This document shows positions 38,992-50,136 of a stretch of 64,000 nucleotides of DNA, one piece after another. The DNA lies in assembly GCA_013400155.1 (NCBI GenBank), contig VXBM01000425.1, positions 452,216 through 516,215 of the forward strand. Direction: 5' to 3'. The stretch comes from Helopsaltes ochotensis. Its lineage: Eukaryota; Chordata; Aves; Passeriformes; Locustellidae. The number at the start of each line of letters is the position of its first letter. Position 1 is the first letter of the stretch. Both the position numbers and the translations under genes were made by a program. The notes under the pieces are model-generated. The model did no database searches, was not told where the DNA came from, and worked only from the letters and a program-made list of their open reading frames with translations.

Positions 38992-40781
38992 GTGCATTAA
39001 TCAGTTTTTCAATCTGATTACAATACTTTACTGCTGAAGATTTCCTTTCCTAACCTTCTCCCAGCTGCTCTGAGATAAAGTGGTTTATGAACTATTGTGC
39101 TTTGCATTCAGCTTTATTTAGACAGGTTTAGCAATTGGAGCTGCTCTTAATAACAGAAATCCCATCATGATATTCCCATTTTGTCATAAAATTCCTACGT
39201 GATATATTCACTCCCCCTTTAGCAAAGCACACAAGAGCTCCATGGAAACGTCTGGATTAAGCCTCTCAGATTAATGAACAGATTCTAGAATATTTTTTTT
39301 TCCCAAATCACATTTCTACTTACTTTCCTATAGAAAGAATTACTTCAATAACCTCCTCCCCAAATGAACATCCCATAATTTTTTATAAAGGCACAAATAA
39401 AATTAATATACAAGAGATGTTATATTATTAAAACATATGCTCAAATCAACAATGCTCAAGGCTCTATCATGGCATTTTGTTCTTCATTGGTATTTACATA
39501 TTATAGTTCTTATGTATTGCCCTGGAAATCAGCTTTGAAGTGGAATGATGAATAAATGAAGATTTATTAGTCCTATCCTTATTAGAGGGATTTTAAAGTC
39601 ATTAGAGTCCAACAGACATAATAATCATATTATATTCAATCTTCTCTAGAACATCTCCTTTCATAGGCCCGCTAACTCAATTTTTTAAATATATATTACA
39701 GCAAAATGCAGCATGACTTCTGCAGTTTGGGATAGGGTTGGAAAATTTTATGTTTTGGGTTCATTTACCAGTATTTGTCCTCACAGAATTCATGGGTTTC
39801 ATGATGGGTTTCTTCATTTTAAACACCAGGGTTTCAAATTCACAGCGAGCACCTGGCTCAGTGAGTCTGCCCAGCTAAAATAAAAGGTTATAAGCTGGGG
39901 AAGAAATAGGGTACTGGAGAAATAGGTACTGGAGTCACCTGCAGTAACTTTTAAAAGTTAAAAAAAAATCTTTCAGAATCCATGATCTCCCAGTAGTTAA
40001 TAAACTTGGCTGCAACCAATTCCACCATGAAAGAAGAAAAATAGACCCAGAGGTTCTGAGGAAGAGCCAAACCAGAACTGCACCACTCTGAGAAGCTCAG
40101 TCAAGTAAAAACTACTCATGGGGGAAAAAAATCCAAACATTGCTTAACTGCAAAGTACAATCCTTACTATTGACTCTTTCTGCCTGCAGCTTGTCTGGGG
40201 AAAGTGCTAGAGGAAGGAAGGTGAACTGTTTGCAGTCGGGTGTGGTCACACAGAGAGGGGCAATTTCCTGTCAGCCACATCCCTCAGACCCCACCGCCTG
40301 CCCAGGGAAGGCAGCACCAACACTCTGCTCTTTTCCTTTAATCCTCTCATTGCCGTACCAAATCCCTCAGGATTTCCTCCCCTTGTGAAACATCTGGGGC
40401 AATGTGGCTATCACAGCCACGAGGCTCATCCCTGCTAGTTCTGCACGAGCACTTGATGTCACATTAGTCCCCAGCTGCCAACACTGCCGGTGTTCACTGC
40501 CCATGCACGGCACGGTTTATGCTCACTGATATTCTCAGGGTGTTACTAACACATCAGCCACCTTCCAACCCCACTTGATTTCTGTTTCCTTTACTTTGCA
40601 GCCTCCTCCCAAAAACCAACCTCTAATTCCCTTTCCATCACCTCCTGGCTCCTCATTCCTCTACCACTCACCTTGGTTTAGCTCTGCCTAATCATAACAC
40701 AGGGAACTTTCAATCCCTACAGGCAGCACAGAAACTCTGCTCGTGGCCATTGGCTGGGTGAGACACTTCTGTCCCTTTCCA
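38992..40781. other. AT-rich repeat-free stretch, then GC-richer DNA
   Basis: The part at about 39060-39720 is strongly AT-rich, has almost no CpG and no recognised repeat, and has many TAATTA/ATTA and octamer-like motifs. From about 40130 the DNA becomes GC-richer. No gene recognised in either part. Confidence 0.4.
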
Positions 40782-40974
40782 GAAATAAGAAAGGAAGCCT
40801 CAGGGTGGGCAGGCCCTGGCACAGGATACCCAGTGAAGCTGCGGCTGCCCCTGGATCTCTGGTAGTGTCCAAGGCCAGGTTGGACCGGGGTTAGAGCACC
40901 CTGGGACAGTGGAAGGTGTCCCTGCCCATGGCAGGGGGTGCCACTGGCTGATCTCTAAAACTCCAGCTCAACCT
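40782..40974 (+). mobile_element. CR1 LINE fragment lacking its very end
   Basis: Sense: GGGTGGGCAGGCCCTGGCAC, GCTGCGGCTGCCCCTGGATC, GTGTCCAAGGCCAGGTTGGA and GTCCCTGCCCATGGCAGGGG. The final GGTCCCTTCC box is degraded to CTCTAAAACTCCAGCTCAAC and no octamers follow. Confidence 0.92.
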
Positions 40975-43752
40975 CCTCATGCACCAGTCCTGACATAGAA
41001 GCTGTGTCTTCCATCAGCAAGGGAAAAATGTGACTTCTGTGGTTACCATTCAATGAGTTGTTTAAGTCAGACTCCAACTCTGCTAAAGAAGGAATCAGTC
41101 ATGGACTCAGATCTTTACAAATGACAAATCCCACATCTAAATTAAAGCATGGGCCAGAAAATTGTTAACAGCAGGTAGGACTCCCGACAGTAAAATACAG
41201 AACGATTAACAGCCCTCAAATGGATCCCAGAATAGCTAAATGATACTGCTGACACCAGTCCAGCTCTATAAATGGGAGCCTTTTAAAATCCCTTCAATCT
41301 TCTTGATCCTCTGACTCCAGAAGCTACTTTAAGTTGCCTATGTTAAAGTTACGGTCTTTGGCCCACATCGTGTGATTAAACCACACCAAAAAAAAAACCC
41401 AAAAAAACAAAAAAACAACAAAAAAACCCCACACCCACAAAAAACGACTGATACTCACATTTTGCCAAAAATTGCTCCCTCACTAAGTATAAGCTAAAAT
41501 CTAAACTCAAATTCCCTTGATAGAATTTTCTGTTTATGGCAGCACTTAAAAGCCTATTTTAAACAAAAGCAATGTACTGAGCTCACAATTCCAAACCCAG
41601 CATCTCCCAGGGATGAGAAGAAGCGCTGAACAATCCTAAAGTTTGTTCAACAACTACTTTCTCTTCAGGTAACACCTCTGGGAATTCTTACTCTAGGATC
41701 AACTGGGAGAGCAAGCTAGCCCTCAGAAAGGCAGGAAAAAACACCAGAGAGGTTTGATGTACTCAGTACCAAGGCACATGTTTTAAGAATAACAGTACTG
41801 AGGCAGCTTATTCAGAGCTGACTTAACTTTCAGAAAGGTATCTGGGCAGATCTAGAAATTTAATTTCTGAACAGTCTTTCATTTAATTCCTGATATTTTA
41901 AAATCTGTATTGGAAGATTTACATCTTTATCTAAAACTTCATGTATACTAACATAATCTGGGGTAAAAAAAACCCATGAAGCTGACTATGATTTTGTCTC
42001 CTATCACTTTACTTCTCCTGATGCACAAGACCTGGATCACAGACCAGTCTTCACACTGAAACAGATGTTTTCATCCCACATTCCCAGCTTCCCAGTACCA
42101 CTAAATCCCTCAGTTTCTAGTTTCATTGTACCTTCAAACCCTATTTGTTACAGGACTTCAGAACTAATGTTTTATTCCTTTACAGGTCAACAGCAGTGAG
42201 GAATCACTTTTCTTACTGAACAGATTTTTATTTTTAGGAAATGAGTCAACTATGTTGGTAATGACAAACATATAACAGAGACATATATAAATATATGAGG
42301 GGGTCGTGCAACTCGTTGTCTTTGAACTATTCTAGGATTTGGGGAGGTAAAGACAGTGTAGTACTGTACATCACTTAAAATGTTATTTTTTCACTAAGGA
42401 TTTCACCTCTGTTTCAAGTGTCACGGTACCCTCCCCTGGGTGGGCCAACTGCTCTGTCATTGTGATGTATTTTAACACGCATTTTGCTTTGAATTTCGTG
42501 AAAGGTTAAGACTCCCTCATACACCTTCCAGAACATCCATGGTGCTGGGAGAAAGCCAATCCTGCAACACTCACCCCCAAACACATCTCCGTTCTGGTAG
42601 TTCTTGCCCTTCTGAGTTTCCTCTTCATTTTGAACAGTAGACACATGCTTGGCGGAGGCACAGCCCATCGCTTCATTCAGACAGCTCCAGCTGGACCGAA
42701 CCACAGATCATCTCTAGCAACGCCCGCTCATCCTTGCAGAAATAATCCACCTTCCTGCTCGGCTCTCAAGTCCCTTTCACCTAAACACGGCCAAAGAGAG
42801 AGGAAAACATTCACACAAGGTACCCTCTACATGGGGAGCTTCAAGGAGATAAAAAATGGAGTTTGTGAGGAGGAGCAAAAGGGCACAGCCTCCATGGCCT
42901 GAGGCTGCAAAAATCAAATTCCATAACATCTGGTACAGGCAGGTCATGATAAAGGTACCTCAACGCTGCCCTGGACAGGGCACAGCCGTCGAACACAAAG
43001 CCCCTTCCAGCCTGACTCTTTAATCCATGGCTTGAAGAAAGCAACATGCAGATCTGTTTCCCACCCAGCCAGCTATTCTCACGGAACGCAGAGGGTTTTG
43101 GGAGAGGAGATAAGAAATCGTCAATATCTGCTTCTCCTGCTCCTTTTACCAATCTACCCATCAAGCCAGATTTCTTACAAAGCATTTTACTGATTAAGAG
43201 CTGCTAATTGCAAGTGTTTGGACAAAATAACCCCTCTAAATCAATTGAAGATCTTATGTTGCCAGATGTGAAAAGCGATAGTCAGCTGTATTATCTTTTC
43301 TCTACATGTTCATTATTCTACTCAATCCATTAAACCTCCACTGCTCAGAAAGACAATTCCTCCCATTTTAAGATGGAATAACACTCCCTGAGCAGTCCAG
43401 ATGTCACATAAAACAAAAGGGAAAAGAAAAATCAAATCCAGAACTGTAATATTTTAGGTTAAAAAGAAATTCAAATTCATGAACTGTTAATTGCTAAATG
43501 GTTCTGCACTGGAACAAAAGCTACTTCAAAGTTTGGTGAGATGACCTGGTTTGCCTTTCCACTAGGCAAACTTTTCAGAAGAAAGAAAACTGTGAAACTC
43601 CCCCTTTAGTTCAGCTATAGCATAAGATCATACGCACAATTTCTTAATTCATTACTTCTGAGCATGTACTTTACAAGGCTGTGGCTCATTTTGCTCCATG
43701 CTGACAAGTTTACATTTAACATTAGACGAACACTCTTACCTAGGATAGGGAG
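40975..43752. other. Non-coding stretch with an A-rich tract
   Basis: No gene recognised. It contains the A/C tract at 41388-41445. Open frames below 115 codons lack domains. Confidence 0.45.
41388..41445. repeat. A-rich low-complexity tract with C interruptions
   Basis: Runs of six to ten A bases are separated by single C bases or short C runs, close to a degenerate (A6-7C)n pattern. Confidence 0.88.
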
Positions 43753-43804
43753 AGCTGGAGCAAGATGATCTTTAAGGTCCCTTCCAGCCCAAAGCATTCT
43801 ATGA
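43753..43804 (+). mobile_element. Short CR1 3' end
   Basis: GGAGCAAGATGATCTTTAAG, GTCCCTTCCAGCCCAAAGCA and TTCTATGACAC. About 50 bp of the sense 3' terminus remain. Confidence 0.82.
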
Positions 43805-44374
43805 CACAGCAGTATCCCCTCCAACAGAAATGTATAATCCCAAGGGAAATCGTGAGTTTCCTTTCCCTGAGCGCTCAGCACTGGTAGCACATCTGCCCCC
43901 TGCCAGGGTAGCTCAGTGACACACCAGCACATGATCTAGGAGGATTCTGCTCCTGCCCCCGGAGGGATTTTCCTGCCCATCCCCAAAGCCAAAGACATGA
44001 GGATGTGGCAGCCGGGCTCAGGGCAATTCTGTTTCTGCTACAGCAGACTGTGGCTTTCACCAAGCAAGGGGAAGGACTCTCGATGCAGAACCACCTCTAA
44101 CTCCTACTCACAGCCAGCTTCCTTCCCCCTTCTTGCACAGAGCAGTGCTTCTCTCCACTCGGCGAGGGCGTTCCAGAACATAGAGTGTTTATCTGCTAAT
44201 GCCTGTTCCCAGCAGCCACCCCTCCTGCACAGCTTTATGTTCAGTACATCCCCCAACATGCTCTACTCCTCTTTTCCTTCTCCTGGACATGCACTCCTGA
44301 GCCTGAATTTCTCATTGCCCCATCCTTCTCTTCCCCCTTAGCCACAGCTAATTACGCACCCCAAAACACAGGAT
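43805..44374. other. Non-coding spacer
   Basis: No gene or repeat recognised. A plus-strand frame of 114 codons at 43997-44341 is Ser/Pro-rich by composition and without a domain. Confidence 0.45.
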
Positions 44375-44553
44375 TTTATAGGATCAGAGAAAAGCTTGGG
44401 TTGGGAGGGACTTTAGGCTCATCTCGTTGCAGCCTCTGCCATGGGCAAGGACACCTTCCACTAGCCCAGGCTCCTCCAAGATCCATCCAACCTGGCCTTG
44501 GACACTTCCACTGGCTTGAACAGAGTCAGTGTTCTGGGCAACTTACACCAGGC
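44375..44553 (-). mobile_element. CR1 LINE 3' fragment
   Basis: Minus strand: TTATAGGATCAGAGAAAAGC, TTGGGTTGGGAGGGACTTTA, CTGCCATGGGCAAGGACACC, CAACCTGGCCTTGGACACTT and GTTCTGGGCAACTTACACC. The CAGGGATCCAGGGG part has been replaced by CACTGGCTTGAACAGAG. Confidence 0.9.
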
Positions 44554-47500
44554 ATTGATGCTGTGAGTGGAAGGGAGTGAGCACATCCCTCTGGAGCTAT
44601 TTTTTTAACCCTACAAGGTTACATAACTTCCTCCCCCCCACCCCCCGCCCAGGAAAACCCAGATTTTTACAGGAAAAGTCAGTAAAAGCCAGGGAAGTTC
44701 CTCAGTTTTTGCAGTTCAGGGAGGGTCACAGCTCATCCTCTCATGTGTCCAAGCAGCAGCCTGCACTGAGATCTTCATCTTACTGTTGGGGGGAAACAAG
44801 GATCCAAAGGGATTTAAAGCATCAGCCATGCTGTGCTTGGAAATCGGTAAAGACACACAGGGGTGTGGGAGATGGAAGAGAAATAGCAGGCTGGGAGAGG
44901 GAACTGCTACCTGGACTAGAAATGAAATAGGCACTTATTTTCCCAGATGACATAAATTTGGTCAAAGACAAGAGCTTTTAATGGACCAGGTGAAACAAAT
45001 GAGGGGGTAAACATGACCAGCAGAGTCCTTGCTTCAGATTTCAAGAGAAAAGCAGGAGCCTCCAGGTAGACAGAGCCTGAAAACACTGACTTCTGATTTC
45101 AAATACAACCAGTAGTATTATTCCAGAGAAAAGGGTGTGGCCAACTAAGGGAAAAGGAGCAAGGCAAGGCTTGAAGTAACTCCAGAAAGGATGTGGAGGT
45201 GTTTGGGTGAGACCTGGGTAGGAGGCGGTTGTGGGGGAATTACTGCCCACCACAGCTTAGCACCTCTGAGCAGCAGAAACTGCAGGCACAGAAGTGCCTG
45301 TTGAATGAATTATGCTCCTGCCATCTTCAATTATTTTTCCTGTTTCTTTTTCTGTCTCTCAGCAGGGACCTTTTACAAAAGGGAAAACAGCTGCTTAGTA
45401 ATAAATCCCAAATGTATTTCAAAAAGGAGTAATGGGTTGTGTTTAGGAAGGCGATTTTTTGGTGAAGCCTTATATAGCCAACATGCAACACAACAAGTTG
45501 CAAAATACTTAATTATTGATTAGTGCCCAGGACGATGATGGTCCCAGGACTACTGAGCTGCAGGAACAATCAGGAGCAAAGAGATACAGAACAGGAATGC
45601 AGAAGGATAAAGCTCTTTGGGGGAGAAAAGTAAAAAAATATCCACAGTGAAATCTCTCTTGCAGCATTTTGGTAGCATGCATCAACCTCTAAAAATATGG
45701 TCATGTTTGAAGGCACGCTGTGATTAAAGGAAACAGATGGGGATACAAGAACTGGAAGTTTCACCTTTTAGATGAAAGAACAGCAATCACAGCAGCACCT
45801 GAAAAAGCCGTACAATTAATGGTTGGGTTATGGAGGCAAACTTCTCCTGGTGCCAATAAACTGGGCTAAGAAAGCTACTGAAAAATGATGTCCAAGGTGA
45901 ATCTAACACACACTTCCAGGCATGTTCCTTGGACTGCTGTTAACTTAGTGCTGTGAGACACAGATAGCTAAACACAACCCAGGGATGGTTGAGGATTTAA
46001 TACAAAGAACAGAGTGGGAGGAAAGCAGCATTCATTTCACAGGGGATGAAATCCAAGGTAGGGCAGCACAATGCTCCCCAGCCTTGGGAAACCTGCCCTG
46101 CCTGAGGACCGGAGCCCTCAGGGATTAGGTTTGGGAATCACTCAGAAGAGAGGTGTTGGTCCTTACTCAGTGGGATGCCTGGCAAAGCTTTGGGGATGTG
46201 AAGCACAGCACTTCACACGCAGCAGAACAACACATCCGTTCCTCCTCCTCCTCCCTCACTTGTGCACAAGTGTAATTTTCCCTTTTGTCTTCCACAGCAT
46301 TTTGGGGCACACAGATTTTCAGAAGCCAAAAATAAAAAGAAGAAGAAAACCTCAAACCATTTGCAGTTCATGTTCACCACCCACCATCACTAATTATCAA
46401 GATTTGAGAGGCAATTTGCAGGCTCCGATCTGCAAAACACTAGTGAGAAAAATCTCTCAGGCAGATCAAAAGTGTCTACACCACCCCCAAATGAAATGCA
46501 GCAGGTTGAGGATTAACATCTTACATCGGGGTCAAAAGAAGACTAGAAACACTCTCAGATGCTGTATTTTGTACACCAGGTTTCTTCTGAGCTTAAAATG
46601 GGGGAGCTCAGCTCTTAGAATAGAAAATACCATTGGAAACTTTAAGCAACTCCTTTTTTCTTTCTTCTGAGCAACGTCTATGATGTGTTTTTTATTTTTA
46701 CCAACTCTTTCAACACTTCATTAATCTTCTCATTATGCCCTCACCTCTTATTTCTGATGGTCAAAGGCTGCATCCTTGACAAAACACATTTTGCTTCCAC
46801 AAACACTTCATACAAATGGAGGACTTCCAGTGTTTTACAACAAATGCATGTTAATTCTTCTATTACAACAGGTGTATTTGTTTTCATCTTTATTGCATTC
46901 AGATAACTGATCTTTCATTATCTTCAGGCTGAAGACACAAATTTCTTTCTGTGTTGACCACACAGGAATCAGGTTAAAATTTCACAATGCTCAAGAGATC
47001 AAAGCAACGAGTTTTATACAACCATGAAAAACCCCTAAGCTACAAAGAAAAACCATACTGGCTTTTCCTAGGAAAAAACATGTTCCAGGCAGAACCTGAG
47101 GATTTAACTTACTGCTATTAATTACATTTATTTCCTATATGAAATAGGCCTGCTTGATTTCCACTTCATTTTTTTTTCCAAAAAGAAGAAAGCAGAAATG
47201 AATTCCAAATTTGTCCTGCACAAGGACTTCTGGTTGTTAGCACCTGGGACTTCTCCACTGCAACATCTCTCTTTCTCAGCTACCCTCCACCACAAAAGAC
47301 TGCTTTTTGGGTTTTATTCAACAGGCAAAAGGCCTTTTTTGAGCCAAGAAGATACCACTTTTGCCTTTGAAGTGCACCAATGGCCTACGGAGAGAAGGAA
47401 AAAAATATTTAAAAAGGAATATTCCTATAAGGTCTCTTTCTCTTTCTTCAAATTATTCAAATAGGCATGAATAGTGCAGTTATATTGAAAATTAACCCAC

Positions 47501-47695
47501 TGACTTGCTAAATGATCAGGGCTAAATGAACAGCAGAATGAGAGGTGTGACAGGTACAGCTGCACAGGCAGACCAGCCCGAACAGACAGCGACGGGACCA
47601 GCCTAAGCCCGTTAGAGAACAGAATTAAACAAGCCCCTGGGTAAGACAGTGATAGGTCGGAATCAAATCCAAACAGGAGACCCCAGGCAATCCCA
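44554..47695. other. Non-coding stretch upstream of the provirus
   Basis: No gene recognised. The plus-strand frame of 199 codons at 46071-46670 is the longest open frame not explained by CR1 or the retrovirus. It has no recognisable domain, is mixed in base composition and has no obvious promoter, so I leave it uncalled. From about 47540 the base composition changes, and the last 150 bp may already belong to the proviral leader. I see no LTR polyadenylation and cap structure there and no convincing primer-binding site. Confidence 0.4.
44630..44650. repeat. C-rich tract
   Basis: CTCCCCCCCACCCCCCGCCC-type low-complexity pyrimidine run of about 20 bp. Confidence 0.8.
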
Positions 47696-47703
47696 TTGAA
47701 TCA

Positions 47704-48020
47704 TGAATGCACCCACGCCAGGACATTTTGTCCGCGGAGCGTGTTGCAGCTAAGCCGAGCTGCTGTGAAGCCACGCCAAGCCGCTGCGAAGCAGCATCTG
47801 CAGCTGTGCTGTGCTGCTCTATCAGGCGAGCGCTCTGCACCCGCGCCGGACCGCACTGGCCTTGCAGCCACCCCACAGCGGCGCGTGGGTCCCGCAGAAG
47901 CGGAGCGCCCTGCGGCTGCACCGAGTGCACCTGCACCGCCGTTCGAGCCACACGCGCCAGAGCCACACACATCTCTTGTCTCCACGGACACGCTCGGACC
48001 ACCTCCCCCTGGAGCTGATC
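47704..48020. other. CpG-dense segment in the 5' gag region
   Basis: Roughly 30 CpG dinucleotides in about 320 bp, for example CCGCGGAGCG, CCCGCGCCGG and GCGGCGCGTG, in a window otherwise poor in CpG. It coincides with the Ala/Pro/Arg-rich part of gag and by its density resembles a small CpG island. The antisense strand is open here (47701-48288), which I take as a result of the GC content and not as a gene. Confidence 0.75.
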
Positions 48021-48924
48021 GGCCCGGCTCTGAGGCCATGTCTATGACCAAGCTTCCATTGAGCACACCCGCTTGCCACTGCAATTCGTGGGCAGACCCT
48101 GGGGACACGTCACTGCGGATGCCCAGCTGCCAAGCCAACATCATAACCAAAAGTAGAAGCAGGACAGAGGATCCCCAATTTGCATCACTGCAAGCATTGT
48201 CGCCACCACTACCAGAGTTGTAGCAGCCCCTGGGATATATACACCAACTAGGGATTCTAAAGGCACCCACGGAGAGAACCAGAGCCATTGCTCCTCTGCA
48301 GAACCCAAAGAGAAGGCCACTGCTTCTGTGCTGCCAACGGCTTCACTCGACCAGCGTCTGGCAGCAGGCAAAGAGAGCTGCCGCAAGCAGGGATTTTGAG
48401 GGAGCAGACAAAATTGAAGTGCCCCTATTGGGTGGCTGGGAGCCTGGGGCCAGTACACGTGAAGACTACCCGGTACTAAGAGGTACTGGAACTGTGCCTG
48501 ATAAACACACACCCTTTCAGTGGCCAGTTCTTTCCAAACTATGACAGCTCGTCGCTAAACATGGACTGGGGTCTCCTGCCATTGCTAACATGCTGCGATT
48601 TTTAACCACTGTGAAAGTATTGCCTTTTGATATCAAGCAGCTGGCAAAATCGATCTATATACCCCAGTTCAATATATGGCTTATCAGTCTACATGATGAC
48701 GTGGTGCAGAATAGCAGGAACTAAGAAACCTAAAGGTCTCACAACAAGACCCACACTTTGTGACAGGGGTTCCTCTACTCCTAGGACTACCGCCACTGGG
48801 TGACCCACAACTTCAAGCCCATTTACACCCAGTAGTGCTGGCACAGGTAGAAGATTTGGGGATGCAGGCATTACTTAAAGTAGCAAACACGGCTAACCCA
48901 ACCCAAAGGTATTCCAAGATTGGA

Positions 48925-48966
48925 CAGGGGGTCAAAGAACCATACCTGCAACTCATAGAGAGACTA
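48925..48966 (+). other. Capsid major homology region
   Basis: QGVKEPYLQLIERL fits the retroviral major homology pattern Q-G-x2-E-x7-R, with Q, G, E and R present. This motif identifies orthoretroviral capsid and is needed for particle assembly in working viruses. Confidence 0.92.
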
Positions 48967-49198
48967 AAGGATGTCATGGAAAAACAAATCGTGAATATTG
49001 AGGCCAGAAACCAATTAATTTTACAATTGGCAAGGGGCAATGCTAATGAAGATTGCCGGAAAATCATAGAACTGCTGCCAAATGAAAATCCATCATTTAG
49101 ATGAGATGATAAATGCCTGTGCCAAGCTTGGATCTGATTCCCAGAACATGTCCTTATTAGCAATGTCCATTGCAGCTGCTGTAAAACTGACATCCCAA

Positions 49199-49240
49199 TG
49201 CTACAGATGTGGACAACAAGGCCACCCAAGAGTGAATTGT
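49199..49240 (+). other. Nucleocapsid CCHC zinc knuckle 1
   Basis: CYRCGQQGHPRVNC has the exact CX2CX4HX4C spacing of an RNA-binding retroviral knuckle. A second knuckle follows at about 49274-49315 (SHGCEKPVHMTRQC). It keeps the second Cys, the His and the last Cys, but has Ser where the first Cys is expected. Confidence 0.93.
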
Positions 49241-49356
49241 CCCCGCAATCCTACTCTAATGGAGACATTTCATTCTCATGGGTGTGAGAAACCCGTTCAT
49301 ATGACCAGACAATGCAAATGCAACGTCTATACTAACAGACAATCTTTTAAGGACCA

Positions 49357-49363
49357 GGGAAAG
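49357..49363 (+). promoter_or_regulatory. Candidate gag-pro -1 frameshift heptamer
   Basis: GGGAAAG lies at the end of nucleocapsid and is placed in the gag frame as G-GGA-AAG, the X-XXY-YYZ layout. A -1 slip would enter the frame used by the dUTPase-like segment (49504-49620, 49681-49760) and by the protease DTG (49885). The -1 frame now meets a stop at 49378-49380, which I take as decay. Betaretroviruses use G/A heptamers of this kind, usually ending in C, so the final G is unusual or mutated. Confidence 0.5.
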
Positions 49364-49503
49364 GGAAGACCAAGTGTTAGGGGGAGACATGCGATGACAT
49401 AAACATCTTCCCGCCTTCCTGCGCAAGCCTATGTGACCAGCTCACAGGAAAGACTAGAGGATCAGCTGGAATGGATGTTTCCACCTCCATCTCAACAATC
49501 ATA

Positions 49504-49760
49504 AGCTCATTAAAGGTACATAGAGTCACTCTCAAGGCCCAGGGGCCCATAAGGTGAGGTCTGAGTGTACTGCTTCTAGGGAGATCCAGTGCCATTTTGC
49601 AAGGTATCTTTGTATACACTTAGGTGTTACACACGCTGATTTTACAGGACAAATGCATGCCATGGGTATTAACCCCTACTCCACTCATTACTATCCCTGC
49701 TAAAACCTGAATTGCTCAACTCGTCCCTTTTAAGTCTTCTGTCCCAAAAACAGATCCTAA
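49504..49760 (+). pseudogene. dUTPase-like segment of pro (remnant)
   Basis: In betaretroviruses the pro frame carries a dUTPase, which hydrolyses dUTP, ahead of the protease. Here the frame at 49504-49620 contains LLLGRSSAILQGIFV, with the GRSS box at 49579-49590. Stops interrupt it at 49555-49557 and 49621-49623. The next block shifts frame (ADFTGQ at about 49632-49649), then returns to the first frame with ITIPAKT, a stop at 49708-49710, and IAQLVPF. The order GRSS, then DFTGQ, then IAQLVPF follows the dUTPase motifs. It cannot be functional. Confidence 0.75.
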
Positions 49761-49801
49761 GGTTCTTGACAGGAGAATCCCAGGTATATGGGACCCAGGT
49801 C

Positions 49802-50135
49802 ATGTGTGACCAAAGACCTAATATGGTGTGTACCATCACAATGCTCAGGCAAGTCCCTCACAAATAAAGGTCAGTGGGATGATTGACACAGGGGCACACA
49901 TCACTATTATCTCTACCAATACTTGGCCTTCATCGTGGCCACCATGGCTGTGGGATCTGCTGTTGCTGGCCTCAGGGGGACTACACAGAGCTGTTTGAGT
50001 AGCAGATCTGTGTTGGTCAAAAATCCGGAGGGTCAGCCAGCCACAATTTGGCCATATATCACTGCTGCACCACTTAGCCTGTGGGGGTGGGATGTTCTAT
50101 CAGCACCCAAAGTCTGGGCAGGAAAGGATTTGTAA
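49802..50135 (+). pseudogene. pro pseudogene (retroviral aspartic protease)
   Basis: The protease cleaves Gag and Pol during virus maturation. An N-terminal block starts at 49802 (CDQRPNMVCTI). A frameshift near 49858 leads into the active-site block VSGMIDTGAHITIIS, with DTG at 49885-49893. A second shift near 49930 leads to the C-terminal block in the frame of 49923-50135, with KNPEGQPATIWPYI and PLSLWGWDVLS, which is where the helix and final strand of the protease lie. The catalytic DTG triplet is intact, but three reading frames are needed to cover the domain, so it is dead. Confidence 0.88.
49885..49893 (+). other. Protease catalytic triad DTG
   Basis: Asp-Thr-Gly followed by Ala, the standard D-T-G-A of retroviral proteases. 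It is preceded by MI and followed by a hydrophobic strand ITIIS. Confidence 0.9.
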
Positions 50136-50136
50136 T

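Larger units (their letters stand above)
47696..49402 (+). pseudogene. gag pseudogene (Gag polyprotein)
   Basis: Gag is the structural polyprotein. Its main reading frame is open from 47696 to a stop at 48221-48223. The same frame continues to a second stop at 48542-48544 and as far as about 48710. The first part is Ala/Pro/Arg-rich, with runs such as AAAPSAPAPPFEPHAPEP, like the proline-rich linker before capsid. No myristoylated matrix start is visible. The capsid N-terminal domain starts near 48500 (HTPFQWPV). A frameshift near 48710 moves the rest of capsid to the frame of 48712-49104, with the major homology region at 48925-48966. A second shift near 49100 restores the first frame for nucleocapsid, which ends at a stop at 49400-49402. 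The two shifts compensate each other, so they look like independent decay. Confidence 0.9.

Noticed and set aside
47641..47660. GGGTAAGA as a retroviral splice donor and leader sequence
   Set aside because: A single GT consensus without a primer-binding site or LTR beside it is too weak to call.
47701..48288. 195-codon minus-strand open frame opposite gag
   Set aside because: It lies exactly over the CpG-rich gag segment, has low-complexity Gly/Ala/Arg content, and is best explained as a GC-driven antisense shadow.
49090..49110. Frame change within capsid as programmed frameshifting
   Set aside because: It lies inside the capsid domain, pairs with an opposite shift near 48710, and has no slippery heptamer, so it is a mutation.
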